NCBI GenBank assembly: GCA_002497905.1
Contig: DAFJ01000025.1
Span: forward strand, 1-14,413
DNA length: 14,413 bases
Direction of reading: 5' to 3'
Source: Euryarchaeota archaeon UBA251
Lineage (GTDB): Archaea > Thermoplasmatota > Poseidoniia > Poseidoniales > Thalassarchaeaceae
The notes below the pieces were generated by a model. The model searched no databases. It saw only the letters and a list, made by a program, of their open reading frames with translations, and had not been told where the DNA came from. Shown piece after piece: positions 7,724-14,413 of this stretch; position 1 is the first letter of the stretch, and every line of letters begins with the position of its first letter. The position numbers were made by a program, and so were the translations under genes.

Positions 7724-8608
7724 ATGCGTTCGCACTATGTTCGTTCAGGCGACATCTCAGTTCTCATCGGAGATGATTCTCGTTCTCTCCTCCATTCCGT
7801 GTCTACACAACATCTAGAGGATCTATCGGAAGGTGAAACTCAGACCTGTTGTATCCTTGACGCAAATGGTCGAATTGAAGATCGTCTCCTTGTATGGAAT
7901 CTTGGTGACCAGATTGCTCTCACCCACATGATGGGTAGGGCGGCATCGACAAGGGAACTCTTGGTACGCTCTAGATCGTGGAAACAAAATGTGGACGTAA
8001 TTCCTCTTGATGAGGGATTTTCGCTTTTGTTCAGAGAGATTGAAGGTGACCATGTGATCAATCATGTCGAACAGAAAGGTTCGGTACATTCTACCATAGT
8101 TCGTTCTCTTGAGACCTTGGAAATGGTCTATCTTGGTCCTTCACAGGATATCGAAATCCTGAGTAAGGATTTCATAGAACAGGGTTCTAATCTAAGAGAT
8201 TCTATTGATGAGGATTTGTACAGAATTAAACGAGGCCATCTTACTTCATCCGGATTGGAACAGCATCGTCCAATTCCTCTTGAAGTAGCTCTCGATAGCG
8301 ATATCTCGTTCACCAAGGGTTGCTATATCGGCCAGGAGATGATTGCAAGACTAGATGCAAGAGGAGCATTAGCGCGGACATCTGTGACGGTTGAGACCGA
8401 TACTGAAATCCCTCCTGGAAGTCAATCATTGGCAGGTGGTGGGAGAATAATCGTCATGTCATCAGTAGAAGGAAATGACTCTTGGTGGAGTGCGTGCCTT
8501 GTTCATCCTGATGTTGCGCATGTGGGGTCCTCTCTCCATACTAAGCAACTTGAAGGCACATCTGTTGAATTGAATATACGGAATAGATGGAAGCCATCTT
8601 CAGATTGA
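7724..8608 (+). CDS. ygfZ: YgfZ/IBA57-like folate-binding Fe-S cluster maturation protein (GcvT fold)
   Basis: The 294-residue product has the GcvT/aminomethyltransferase fold of the YgfZ/COG0354 family. The diagnostic signature KGCYIGQE occurs at 198-205, with the conserved cysteine C200, preceded by RIKRGHLTSSGLEQ (168-180) and PLEVAL (185-190) and followed by ARLDARGALAR. Family members act with A-type carriers in a folate-dependent step of [4Fe-4S] protein maturation or repair, as IBA57 does with ISCA1/2. The neighbouring IscA-like gene fits this exactly. I chose the ATG at 7724; a TTG at 7715 would overlap the preceding stop by 4 bases and add three residues. The C-terminal part is shorter and less conserved. 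A true glycine-cleavage T protein is unlikely, because the YgfZ signature is present and the length is under the usual 360 residues. Confidence 0.9.
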   Translation: MRSHYVRSGDISVLIGDDSRSLLHSVSTQHLEDLSEGETQTCCILDANGRIEDRLLVWNLGDQIALTHMMGRAASTRELLVRSRSWKQNVDVIPLDEGFSLLFREIEGDHVINHVEQKGSVHSTIVRSLETLEMVYLGPSQDIEILSKDFIEQGSNLRDSIDEDLYRIKRGHLTSSGLEQHRPIPLEVALDSDISFTKGCYIGQEMIARLDARGALARTSVTVETDTEIPPGSQSLAGGGRIIVMSSVEGNDSWWSACLVHPDVAHVGSSLHTKQLEGTSVELNIRNRWKPSSD

Positions 8609-8619
8609 TTACAGACGCG

Positions 8620-8629
8620 TAATACCTTA
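8620..8629 (+). promoter_or_regulatory. Candidate TATA box for the subtilisin-like protease
   Basis: TAATACCTTA begins 34 bases before the protease ATG and lies in the 45-base gap after the YgfZ-like gene. Position and composition fit an archaeal promoter giving an almost leaderless mRNA, which would mean the protease is transcribed independently of the iscA-ygfZ pair. No experimental support is visible. Confidence 0.35.
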
Positions 8630-8653
8630 GAACAGGGGCGTTTAGGCTATGTT

Positions 8654-11173
8654 ATGGATGGGACACGAGTCAGGCTGTCGGTCCTCCTTGTGATGTTGTT
8701 CATCAGCCTACCTCAATCTAGTATTGTTGGCGCCACAATGACTCCACCATTGAATGAATCAGTCATCGATTCGGCTCTGATTAATGCAATCGAGACCAAT
8801 GACGATACAACTCACCCAGTCATCGTTCAGTTTTCCGGGGCTTTAGTTCAGGAGATCCGTGCCTTCCTTATTTCTCATGAAGTCACCTTTGTCGTTGAAT
8901 CGGATTTTCTCAAAGGCGGTCTTGCTCAACTCGATGTTGAACAGATTGCTCATCTTAGCAATCATCCCGAAATTAGATTTCTCGAACTTGATCGTCCATT
9001 ACAGACGTTCTACCTTGATGAACCAATTATGACTCCTGAACCAATCTTGATGCATGAGACAGTTCATGTGACGAATTCTACTGCTGCTTGGAGTCGTGCA
9101 ATCATTCAACGAGATGGTTCATTGAAACTCACTGATACGGGCGCATTTGCAGAGTGGGATGGTGATGGAACTACGGCCGTGGATCTTGACACAGGGGTTG
9201 ATGCCGAGCATCCCGACTTCGATTATGCTGGACCATGGACTGGAGATAAGGTAATTTATTCTGCGAAATACGATGGGATTGGTTGGACAGAAACCAAGAA
9301 CTCAGACACATCATCTGGTCATGGCACACATGTCGGTGGAACCATTGCCGGTAATGGTGACGCCTCAGGAGGTCGTCGTCTTGGTACCGCGAAGGGGGCT
9401 CAGTTAGTTGCATTGGGTACTGGAGATGGTGTTTCGATTTTCGCTGCCGAGCAAGGACTTGAATGGGTATACGAACATAGTCGCCCAGGAAATAATCCGA
9501 ATAATATCCGTGTGGTTTCAAACTCTTGGGGGACAGATGGTGATTACAACCCTCAGGGTGCAATTGCTACCATTACTGACGCTTTGACTTTTGAAAATGG
9601 AGTTGCAGTCATCTTTGCAGCTAGTAATAGCGGCGGTTCAGGTGCTGAGGATGATAGCGATCTTCGTACTAATGTATACGCAAACACACCTTCGGCGATT
9701 TCGATTGCTGCATTAACACATGATGGTTCAGCAGTCACATCATTTAGCAGTCGAGGATGGATGAGTCAACAGCATACATGGCCCGATCTCGGAGCTCCTG
9801 GCAGGGATATCTGGGCGACTGCACCACGTCGAACCGCAATCGATGCTTCCACAAGGACTCAAGGGGACCTCTACTACATGTCGATTAGTGGAACTAGTAT
9901 GGCGACACCCCATATCGGTGGTATCGCTACCATTTTGATTGATGCTGCTCCATCGTTGGGTGTTGCTGACTATCAGAGGGAAGATCATGATGAAGGAATT
10001 AGCCTCGTTACGGGATCTGATTCACAAGGACTCCAGATGGAAGATTGGGGGACTGCTAACGAGACTCGAATCCATGAGGTGGAGCTGATTCTTGAGTTGA
10101 CTTCCAAGTATCTCCCCAACAGTTGTGAGGAAGGAAATGATGAGGATTCCTGTAATGACATCCCTCAGAATGAATCGTGTTATCTTTCTCTTACAGGTAG
10201 ATGTCACGATTGGCGTGTCGGACACGGTCTTGTTAACGTCGACCACGCTCTTGCTCTAGCTCGTACACTAGAATTGATGCGCGATACAGACGGTGATGGC
10301 TTTGTCGATGACATGCGCCCTACTGTGTGGGATGCCTATGATCAGTATGAGAACCTCATGCAAGACACCATCATCGAGTTATCGACAGATCGACTTTCCC
10401 ATAATTGGAAAGGTGAATGGAGTCATTTCAACAATGGTCCGACCAGTACCTTTGGAACCTACGCAACTGACGACCGTCACTATGTCTACATTCCAAACGG
10501 TACTGTACAGATGGACGTCACCTTTGCTGTTGTTCAGAGGAATCTAGAACATGGTGAATTTGGTCAACATTCACTTACAATTGATGTTGGGGAGACAGGA
10601 GAGAATGATGCCGGTCAAGGGGATCGTAATGGTGATATCGTTCGATATGAGATTGAGATTGACGAGTCCCAATGGAATACATATGCAGAGTTCGATGTTG
10701 TTGGTAACGGAGTCACTCTTCTACCTATCACTTCGATAGATGATGAATTCTACGAACCTCTCTTCGCATACACTGTATCCTGTTCATTAACTCTGGATGT
10801 TTCTACCCCTGTCTTAGTCGAGGTTGTGCAGCGTTTAGATGGATATACGGATTTAGATCCTGGAACCCCATCTGAATCATATGATCCAATCCATGATGGA
10901 AATTTACGAATGATACGACCAGTCTATGATGAGGGTAGGGTTCTCGAACTTGATGATACTCTTCTTGAGGACACAAGTTCCTCAGGATTTTCAGGCCTTT
11001 TACTTCGAATCTTTGCTGTTGTAATATTGCTGGGAGTCGTCGCATTCTGGACAGTCCGCCGTCGAGAGTTCGATATGAATCCTACATTGATTGAGCATGC
11101 AGATCTTGAAGCCGAAGGAGCAGTCCTTGAAGCAGACCTTGTGAGTGTTGGAGCGTTAAAGGCGGATGACTAA
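8654..11173 (+). CDS. Secreted subtilisin-like serine protease (S8) with C-terminal membrane anchor
   Basis: The 839-residue product begins with a Sec-type signal peptide (hydrophobic core about 8-19, likely cleavage near VGA, 25-27). Residues about 54-115 resemble the I9 inhibitory propeptide. The S8 catalytic domain shows the full triad: D179 in LDTGVD, H223 in SSGHGTHVGG and S415 in ISGTSMATPH, with the oxyanion asparagine N325 in AASNSGG. A cysteine-rich insert (C491, C500, C509, C517) could form two disulfides. RDTDGDGFVDD at 543-553 is a calcium-binding DxDxDG loop. The following beta-rich domain (about 600-760) is of unknown type. A transmembrane helix lies at about 784-801, followed by an RRR stop-transfer signal and a cytosolic tail of about 35 residues. 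It probably degrades proteins outside the cell while anchored to the membrane. Its stop directly abuts that of the convergent gene. Confidence 0.93.
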   Translation: MDGTRVRLSVLLVMLFISLPQSSIVGATMTPPLNESVIDSALINAIETNDDTTHPVIVQFSGALVQEIRAFLISHEVTFVVESDFLKGGLAQLDVEQIAHLSNHPEIRFLELDRPLQTFYLDEPIMTPEPILMHETVHVTNSTAAWSRAIIQRDGSLKLTDTGAFAEWDGDGTTAVDLDTGVDAEHPDFDYAGPWTGDKVIYSAKYDGIGWTETKNSDTSSGHGTHVGGTIAGNGDASGGRRLGTAKGAQLVALGTGDGVSIFAAEQGLEWVYEHSRPGNNPNNIRVVSNSWGTDGDYNPQGAIATITDALTFENGVAVIFAASNSGGSGAEDDSDLRTNVYANTPSAISIAALTHDGSAVTSFSSRGWMSQQHTWPDLGAPGRDIWATAPRRTAIDASTRTQGDLYYMSISGTSMATPHIGGIATILIDAAPSLGVADYQREDHDEGISLVTGSDSQGLQMEDWGTANETRIHEVELILELTSKYLPNSCEEGNDEDSCNDIPQNESCYLSLTGRCHDWRVGHGLVNVDHALALARTLELMRDTDGDGFVDDMRPTVWDAYDQYENLMQDTIIELSTDRLSHNWKGEWSHFNNGPTSTFGTYATDDRHYVYIPNGTVQMDVTFAVVQRNLEHGEFGQHSLTIDVGETGENDAGQGDRNGDIVRYEIEIDESQWNTYAEFDVVGNGVTLLPITSIDDEFYEPLFAYTVSCSLTLDVSTPVLVEVVQRLDGYTDLDPGTPSESYDPIHDGNLRMIRPVYDEGRVLELDDTLLEDTSSSGFSGLLLRIFAVVILLGVVAFWTVRRREFDMNPTLIEHADLEAEGAVLEADLVSVGALKADD

Positions 11174-12295
11174 TCAGAGGTCTGGAATTTCAGGTCGTAC
11201 AGTATCATTATCCATAGCAGAGGGCGCTGTTGCAATCTCCTCAAACGTCAGTTCATTTTCAGCGAGATCGCGTTGATTGAGTCGACCGATTGTCTGCAGT
11301 GATAGTTGCCCACTTTTCCGAACATAAGCATACAACTCAGCATCAATGTCTTCGGCGACTTGATCTTGGAAGGACTGGCTGATCAATTCACCCCGCCGTC
11401 GATTATACCCAAATTCGATAGCTAAACCGACAAGAGAAGCACTGTAAAGGACAGCAAGGGCTGAAAGTGAAAACTGTACTGGACTGTCAAAAGGAGTCAG
11501 TTCTGGAGTTCGAATCACTACCATCATCTGTCTGAAAGTTAAGGCAAGTAGTCCTACTCCTACAATCGGCTGAATTTTTTCATTTACGAAAGTGGAGAGT
11601 GGAATCAATCTTCGTTCCGCAGTTGCTGAGAATACTAAGGGTCCAGTTACCGCTGCAGTGAGGACGGTCGTGAATGATCCAAGTATAACGTACAATATGA
11701 CAGTGCTCGTGATGATACCAGTGAAACTTAGTGGAAGATAAAGGGATATCAGGTAGGCGAAGAGACCGAGGAGCACAGGTGTGGGTAGCCGATGGATGGA
11801 AAGAAGGACTGGATCGATTCGTGTACTTCCGTGACCAGGTTGCCGTATACCAATCACATTCCAATCTGTCATTGACATCACAATTCTCAGAATACGAAGA
11901 AGAAATCCGAATCTAATCAGAATACGTTCACAAAGAGCAAGAAGTGGCCATGTCAGAAGATACACTGGCGCTGCAATCAAAGTAATTAGAGGTGAGAGTG
12001 TTACACCTGGAATGAAAATGAAATGCACAATACTCAGAGGAGTAAGCATCGCTGTTTCAATCCGTGATTGCCTGTCCTCTGAAATGTGGAGGTGTCGTGC
12101 CTCTTCATCTAATGCTGTTCTGAACTTCGAAAGTGTACTCCCCGAGTTCAATACACGCCGGACAGCTTCTCTGTAACGCGTATGTTTTGCCTTATTCCCT
12201 AACCAAGAGCGGAATAGCCAACGAACAGGCACGGCTAGTATTACTGGGACTAGAAGGAGACCGATGCCCCAGAGTGTTCCACTTAGGTCGGCCAT
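11174..12295 (-). CDS. Unrecognised multi-pass membrane protein
   Basis: I do not recognise this 373-residue protein. A hydrophobic segment at about 7-28 is followed by a charged helical stretch (about 38-82) with the shape of a small helical bundle; its LDEEARHLHISEDRQSRIE segment recalls an EF/TerB-like helical repeat found in many prokaryotic proteins, but this is weak. Further likely membrane helices lie at about 87-122 (two), 172-222 (two or three), 240-262 and 274-296. The last 75 residues are hydrophilic, probably cytosolic and helical (DIDAELYAYVRKSG, NQRDLAENELTFEEI). No transporter, protease or kinase motif is visible. It starts at an ATG 52 bases after the sod stop, in the same direction, and may be co-transcribed with it. 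No TATA-like box is evident in the gap. Confidence 0.78.
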   Translation of the reverse strand: MADLSGTLWGIGLLLVPVILAVPVRWLFRSWLGNKAKHTRYREAVRRVLNSGSTLSKFRTALDEEARHLHISEDRQSRIETAMLTPLSIVHFIFIPGVTLSPLITLIAAPVYLLTWPLLALCERILIRFGFLLRILRIVMSMTDWNVIGIRQPGHGSTRIDPVLLSIHRLPTPVLLGLFAYLISLYLPLSFTGIITSTVILYVILGSFTTVLTAAVTGPLVFSATAERRLIPLSTFVNEKIQPIVGVGLLALTFRQMMVVIRTPELTPFDSPVQFSLSALAVLYSASLVGLAIEFGYNRRRGELISQSFQDQVAEDIDAELYAYVRKSGQLSLQTIGRLNQRDLAENELTFEEIATAPSAMDNDTVRPEIPDL

Positions 12296-12326
12296 GGTTC
12301 GTGGCGGTTCGGACGCCGTTTAGAGA

Positions 12327-12350
12327 TGTTCGTTGAACAGAGGGTGTTCA
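12327..12350. repeat. Nested, mutually exclusive inverted repeats between sod and the membrane-protein gene
   Basis: Three related arms lie in 24 bases: TGTTC (12327-12331), TGAACA (12334-12339) and TGTTCA (12345-12350). The middle arm can pair with the left one (5 bp, 3-base loop) or with the right one (6 bp, 5-base loop), but not with both. The right arm contains the sod stop codon. The left edge is about 31 bases before the membrane-protein ATG. It could be an operator, a processing site or a weak transcript end; there is no T-run. Confidence 0.5.
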
Positions 12351-12941
12351 GTTCATCCTAGAAGCTACAGCGCCCCAATCGACGACATTCCACCATGCTG
12401 CGATATAATCGCCTCGTCCGGGTCCGAATTTCTTGTAGTATGCGTGTTCCCAGACGTCAAGGCCTAGTAGTGGCGTACCACCACAGCCAATCCCCGTCAT
12501 CAATGGATTATCCTGATTTGGAGTGCTGCAGATTTCGAGTCCTGAATCGGTCTGGCATAGCCATGCCCAGCCACTTCCAAAACGTGTCATTGCAGCTTGT
12601 GCAAAAGCTTGCTGGAAGGATGCAAAGTCACCAAAAGAAGCATCGATGGCAGCAGCAAGATCACCTGTAGGTTCCCCTCCGCCATTTGGACTCATGCTGG
12701 ACCAGAATAATGTGTGATTGTAGAAACCTCCACCATTATTCCGCACAGCTCCGTTATCCATGTGGGATGCGAGGATATCCTCAATTGATTTACCATCCAT
12801 CTCGGTACCAGCGATTGCAGCATTGAGTTTGTTTGTATATCCTTGATGATGCTTTGAATGATGTATCTCCATCGTCAATGCATCCAAGTGTGGTTCAAGT
12901 GCATCGTAAGCGTATCCTAGGTCAGGCAATTCAAAGGTCAT
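12348..12941 (-). CDS. sod: Superoxide dismutase, Fe/Mn family with Mn-type active-site residues
   Basis: The 197-residue enzyme converts superoxide to oxygen and hydrogen peroxide. It starts at the ATG at 12941 (TFELPDLGYAYDALEPH), the usual family N terminus; a GTG at 12950 would add three residues. All four metal ligands are visible: H27 in MEIHHSKHH, H76 in FYNHTLFW, and D162 and H166 in DVWEHAYYKKF. The second-sphere glutamine is Q143 in PNQDNPLM, as in MnSOD, and the position that holds glutamine in FeSOD is glycine here (NNGGGFYNHT). Manganese or cambialistic use is therefore the better guess. There is no signal peptide, so it is cytosolic. The divergent dehydrogenase begins 94 bases away, and the membrane-protein gene follows on the same strand. 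Confidence 0.95.
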   Translation of the reverse strand: MTFELPDLGYAYDALEPHLDALTMEIHHSKHHQGYTNKLNAAIAGTEMDGKSIEDILASHMDNGAVRNNGGGFYNHTLFWSSMSPNGGGEPTGDLAAAIDASFGDFASFQQAFAQAAMTRFGSGWAWLCQTDSGLEICSTPNQDNPLMTGIGCGGTPLLGLDVWEHAYYKKFGPGRGDYIAAWWNVVDWGAVASRMN

Positions 12942-12977
12942 GAAACGCACATGTATTACTTGTTCATCAATTCTTTG

Positions 12978-12987
12978 AATAGATATT
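12978..12987 (-). promoter_or_regulatory. Candidate TATA box for sod
   Basis: On the minus strand the sequence reads AATATCTATT, about 37-46 bases before the sod ATG at 12941. This would place transcription start roughly 10-15 bases before the ATG. It lies only 3 bases from the candidate box of the divergent dehydrogenase gene, so the two promoters may share a regulator or exclude each other. Confidence 0.35.
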
Positions 12988-12990
12988 CGG

Positions 12991-12998
12991 TACTATTA
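12991..12998 (+). promoter_or_regulatory. Candidate TATA box for the SerA-like gene
   Basis: TACTATTA lies 45 bases before the ATG at 13036. The predicted transcription start, near 13020, falls after the alternative GTG at 13015 and before the ATG, which favours the ATG as start. The similar TACTTATT before the TPR gene gives modest support for a shared promoter pattern. Confidence 0.35.
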
Positions 12999-13035
12999 GT
13001 GACAGGATTATGAGGTGGCGGTTGAATTCACAGAC

Positions 13036-14001
13036 ATGGCAAAGATTGCTGTAACTGATGGCATGGCCAAAGATGCTGTTTCGATGCTGAGGGAAGTAGG
13101 GCATGAAGTGTCGATTCTTCATTCTCAGGAGGAATTAGTCGATGGTTTTGATGCGGTAGTCATTCGTTCAGCAACGAAAATGACTGCTGCTGCTATTGCA
13201 GATATACCCTCACTCCGCCTCATTGGTAGAGCCGGAGTAGGTGTGGACAATATTGACCTCGATGCAGCAACATCTGCTGGAATTTTGGTATGCAATCCCC
13301 CTGGCTCGTCAACACAATCTGTGGTTGAATTAACAATTGGACATCTCCTTTCATCTGCACGTCACATTCCTACTGCGGACAGAAATCTGCGTAATGGTGA
13401 ATGGACCAAAAAAACGCTCAAGGGTACCGAACTATCAGGGAAGAATATTGGTTTCATAGGTTTTGGAAGAATAGCGCAAGGTGTCGGACGTGTTGCTAAA
13501 TCATTAGGTATGAATTTGCATGCTTATGATCCATATTTACCCGCTGAAATTGCGACAGAAAATCAATGTGAATTGCATGAAAATGTCGAAGATGTCTTTA
13601 GAAATTGTACGCATATTGCTGTTCATTGCAATCTTACCGAAGAGACCCATCACTTGGTTAATTCACATACATTGTCACTAATGCCTAACGTTGGGGCGGA
13701 CGGAATCGAATGCGGAAATCACCTTGTATCCTGTGCCCGTGGTGGAATTGTCAATGAGGATGACGCTCTTCAAGCACTTGAGAACGGCACGTTGAGATCG
13801 TGCGCGTTGGATGTTTTTGAAAGAGAACCTGAAATTACACATCCCCTCCTTAAGCATCCGAATTTTCATGGAACACCACATATCGGTGCTGCAACCTTTG
13901 AGGCTCAAGCACGTATTGGGCTTGAAATGGCTAACCTGTTAATTGATTTCTTTAACGGAATAACTCCAAAATCGGTTGTCAACAAATCAGTTCTTGATTG
14001 A
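13036..14001 (+). CDS. serA: D-2-hydroxyacid dehydrogenase, short phosphoglycerate dehydrogenase (SerA) type
   Basis: The likely reaction is NAD-dependent oxidation of 3-phosphoglycerate to 3-phosphohydroxypyruvate, the first step of serine synthesis. From the ATG at 13036 the protein has 321 residues (a GTG at 13015 would add seven). It has the SerA-like entry AVTDGM, RAGVGVDNIDLDAAT (65-79), the Rossmann nucleotide loop IGFIGFGRIAQ (138-148) with D165 for the NAD ribose, and the catalytic set R235 (SCARGGIVNE), E264 (FEREPE) and H282 (GTPHIGAATFEAQ). It ends right after the catalytic domain, so the regulatory ACT and intervening domains of long SerA are absent, as in short forms that are usually not feedback-inhibited by serine. 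A stretch of about eight extra residues (around 220-228) sits before the catalytic arginine. Glyoxylate/hydroxypyruvate reductase is the main alternative. Confidence 0.85.
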   Translation: MAKIAVTDGMAKDAVSMLREVGHEVSILHSQEELVDGFDAVVIRSATKMTAAAIADIPSLRLIGRAGVGVDNIDLDAATSAGILVCNPPGSSTQSVVELTIGHLLSSARHIPTADRNLRNGEWTKKTLKGTELSGKNIGFIGFGRIAQGVGRVAKSLGMNLHAYDPYLPAEIATENQCELHENVEDVFRNCTHIAVHCNLTEETHHLVNSHTLSLMPNVGADGIECGNHLVSCARGGIVNEDDALQALENGTLRSCALDVFEREPEITHPLLKHPNFHGTPHIGAATFEAQARIGLEMANLLIDFFNGITPKSVVNKSVLD

Positions 14002-14005
14002 TGTT

Positions 14006-14413
14006 TCATTCTAGTTTATGCATCGCAGTCAACACATCTGCGAAGTGGATTAGCCCTTCAGGTACCTCGATTCCAGAGATTGGTTGTGCTAGACTTGTTC
14101 CAGCATCTTTCTTCTCTTTCCATACCATCGAATTGAATTCAACAATCATGTCTGTAGTATCCTCCATGATATTGTCGCTAGAAATCGAAATCGGTTCTGG
14201 ATGGTTACGAACATCGACAGCAGATGAATCATAGAGAGTGGTAGAGATGTGGTGACTGAACAATGGACATATTGGACTAAACATGGCCAATGTGTCGCGA
14301 ACAATACGATGAATTGTCCATGCTGCGACAGCATCGCCATCATACAGTCGGCCCTTTGCCATCTCAAGCCAATGACTAGGAAATACTCCAGTGCTGAAGT
14401 TCTTGATACTCTG
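14006..14413 (-). CDS. valS: Valyl-tRNA synthetase, C-terminal part (5' end outside the window)
   Basis: Only the last 135 residues are in the window; the frame is open to the final base. NFSTGVFPSHWLEMAKGRLYDGD and the following WTIHRIVRDTLAMFSPICPLFSHHISTTLYD match the anticodon-binding helical domain of class I synthetases for Val/Ile/Leu, with the ValRS-type F-x-x-H-W/Y-x-E-x-x-K-x-R-x-Y pattern. The protein ends shortly after this domain (AMHKLE), without the long C-terminal coiled coil of bacterial ValRS, as in archaeal-type enzymes. The catalytic HIGH and KMSKS regions must lie beyond the window, so Ile- or LeuRS cannot be fully excluded. The gene converges on serA with only 4 bases between stops. 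Confidence 0.82.
   Translation of the reverse strand, partial: QSIKNFSTGVFPSHWLEMAKGRLYDGDAVAAWTIHRIVRDTLAMFSPICPLFSHHISTTLYDSSAVDVRNHPEPISISSDNIMEDTTDMIVEFNSMVWKEKKDAGTSLAQPISGIEVPEGLIHFADVLTAMHKLE

Noticed and set aside
7724..8608. Glycine cleavage T protein (GcvT)
   Set aside because: The protein is short for GcvT and contains the KGCYIGQE signature of the YgfZ family, next to an A-type carrier gene; no gcvH or gcvP is nearby.
9171..9563. 130-codon minus-strand frame inside the protease gene
   Set aside because: It lies opposite the conserved catalytic domain; its composition (many His, Arg, Gln) is typical of antisense translation.

Overview
The window most likely comes from a marine planktonic archaeon of the Euryarchaeota, with Marine Group II (Poseidoniales) as the best guess. 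The grounds are indirect. Genes are very tightly packed, start codons lack clear Shine-Dalgarno sites but often have A/T-rich TATA-like boxes 30-40 bases upstream, and the gene mix is typical of such genomes: a zinc-ribbon/TPR protein, a membrane-anchored S8 protease, a stand-alone molybdopterin oxidoreductase with FdhD, Mn-type superoxide dismutase and a short SerA-like dehydrogenase. No rRNA or tRNA gene is present to prove this. I see no mobile element, CRISPR array or gap above 300 bases.

Layout. Bases 1-918 (+) hold the 3' part of a membrane-anchored HEAT-repeat protein, converging on a small flavin reductase (965-1459, -). A large cytosolic zinc-ribbon/TPR scaffold protein (1549-4164, +) diverges from the reductase. 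Its stop codon overlaps that of a YdeP/FdhF-type molybdopterin oxidoreductase (4161-6425, -), which lies just downstream of fdhD (6447-7238, -), so the two probably form an fdhD-oxidoreductase operon. Divergent from fdhD across about 126 bases is a second two-gene unit: an IscA/HesB-type Fe-S protein (7365-7718, +) and a YgfZ/IBA57-type protein (7724-8608, +). A secreted or surface subtilisin-like protease with a C-terminal membrane anchor (8654-11173, +) follows. Its stop abuts that of an unrecognised multi-pass membrane protein (11174-12295, -), which sits downstream of a superoxide dismutase (12348-12941, -). Divergent from the dismutase is a D-2-hydroxyacid dehydrogenase of the SerA type (13036-14001, +). 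The window ends inside the C-terminal part of a valyl-tRNA synthetase (14006-14413, -).

How the genes fit together. The middle of the window reads as a metallocofactor block. FdhD supplies sulfur to the bis-MGD molybdenum cofactor of the oxidoreductase beside it, and that oxidoreductase appears to carry an Fe-S cluster. The divergent IscA and YgfZ homologues are the partners known elsewhere for late [4Fe-4S] assembly. The flavin reductase and superoxide dismutase add a redox and oxygen-stress theme. Direct co-regulation is inference. The other genes (HEAT, TPR, protease, SerA, ValRS) look like ordinary neighbours. I found no clear sign of a wholly new system. The most uncharacterised items are the multi-pass membrane protein beside sod, with an operator-like nested palindrome between them, and the zinc-ribbon/TPR scaffold.
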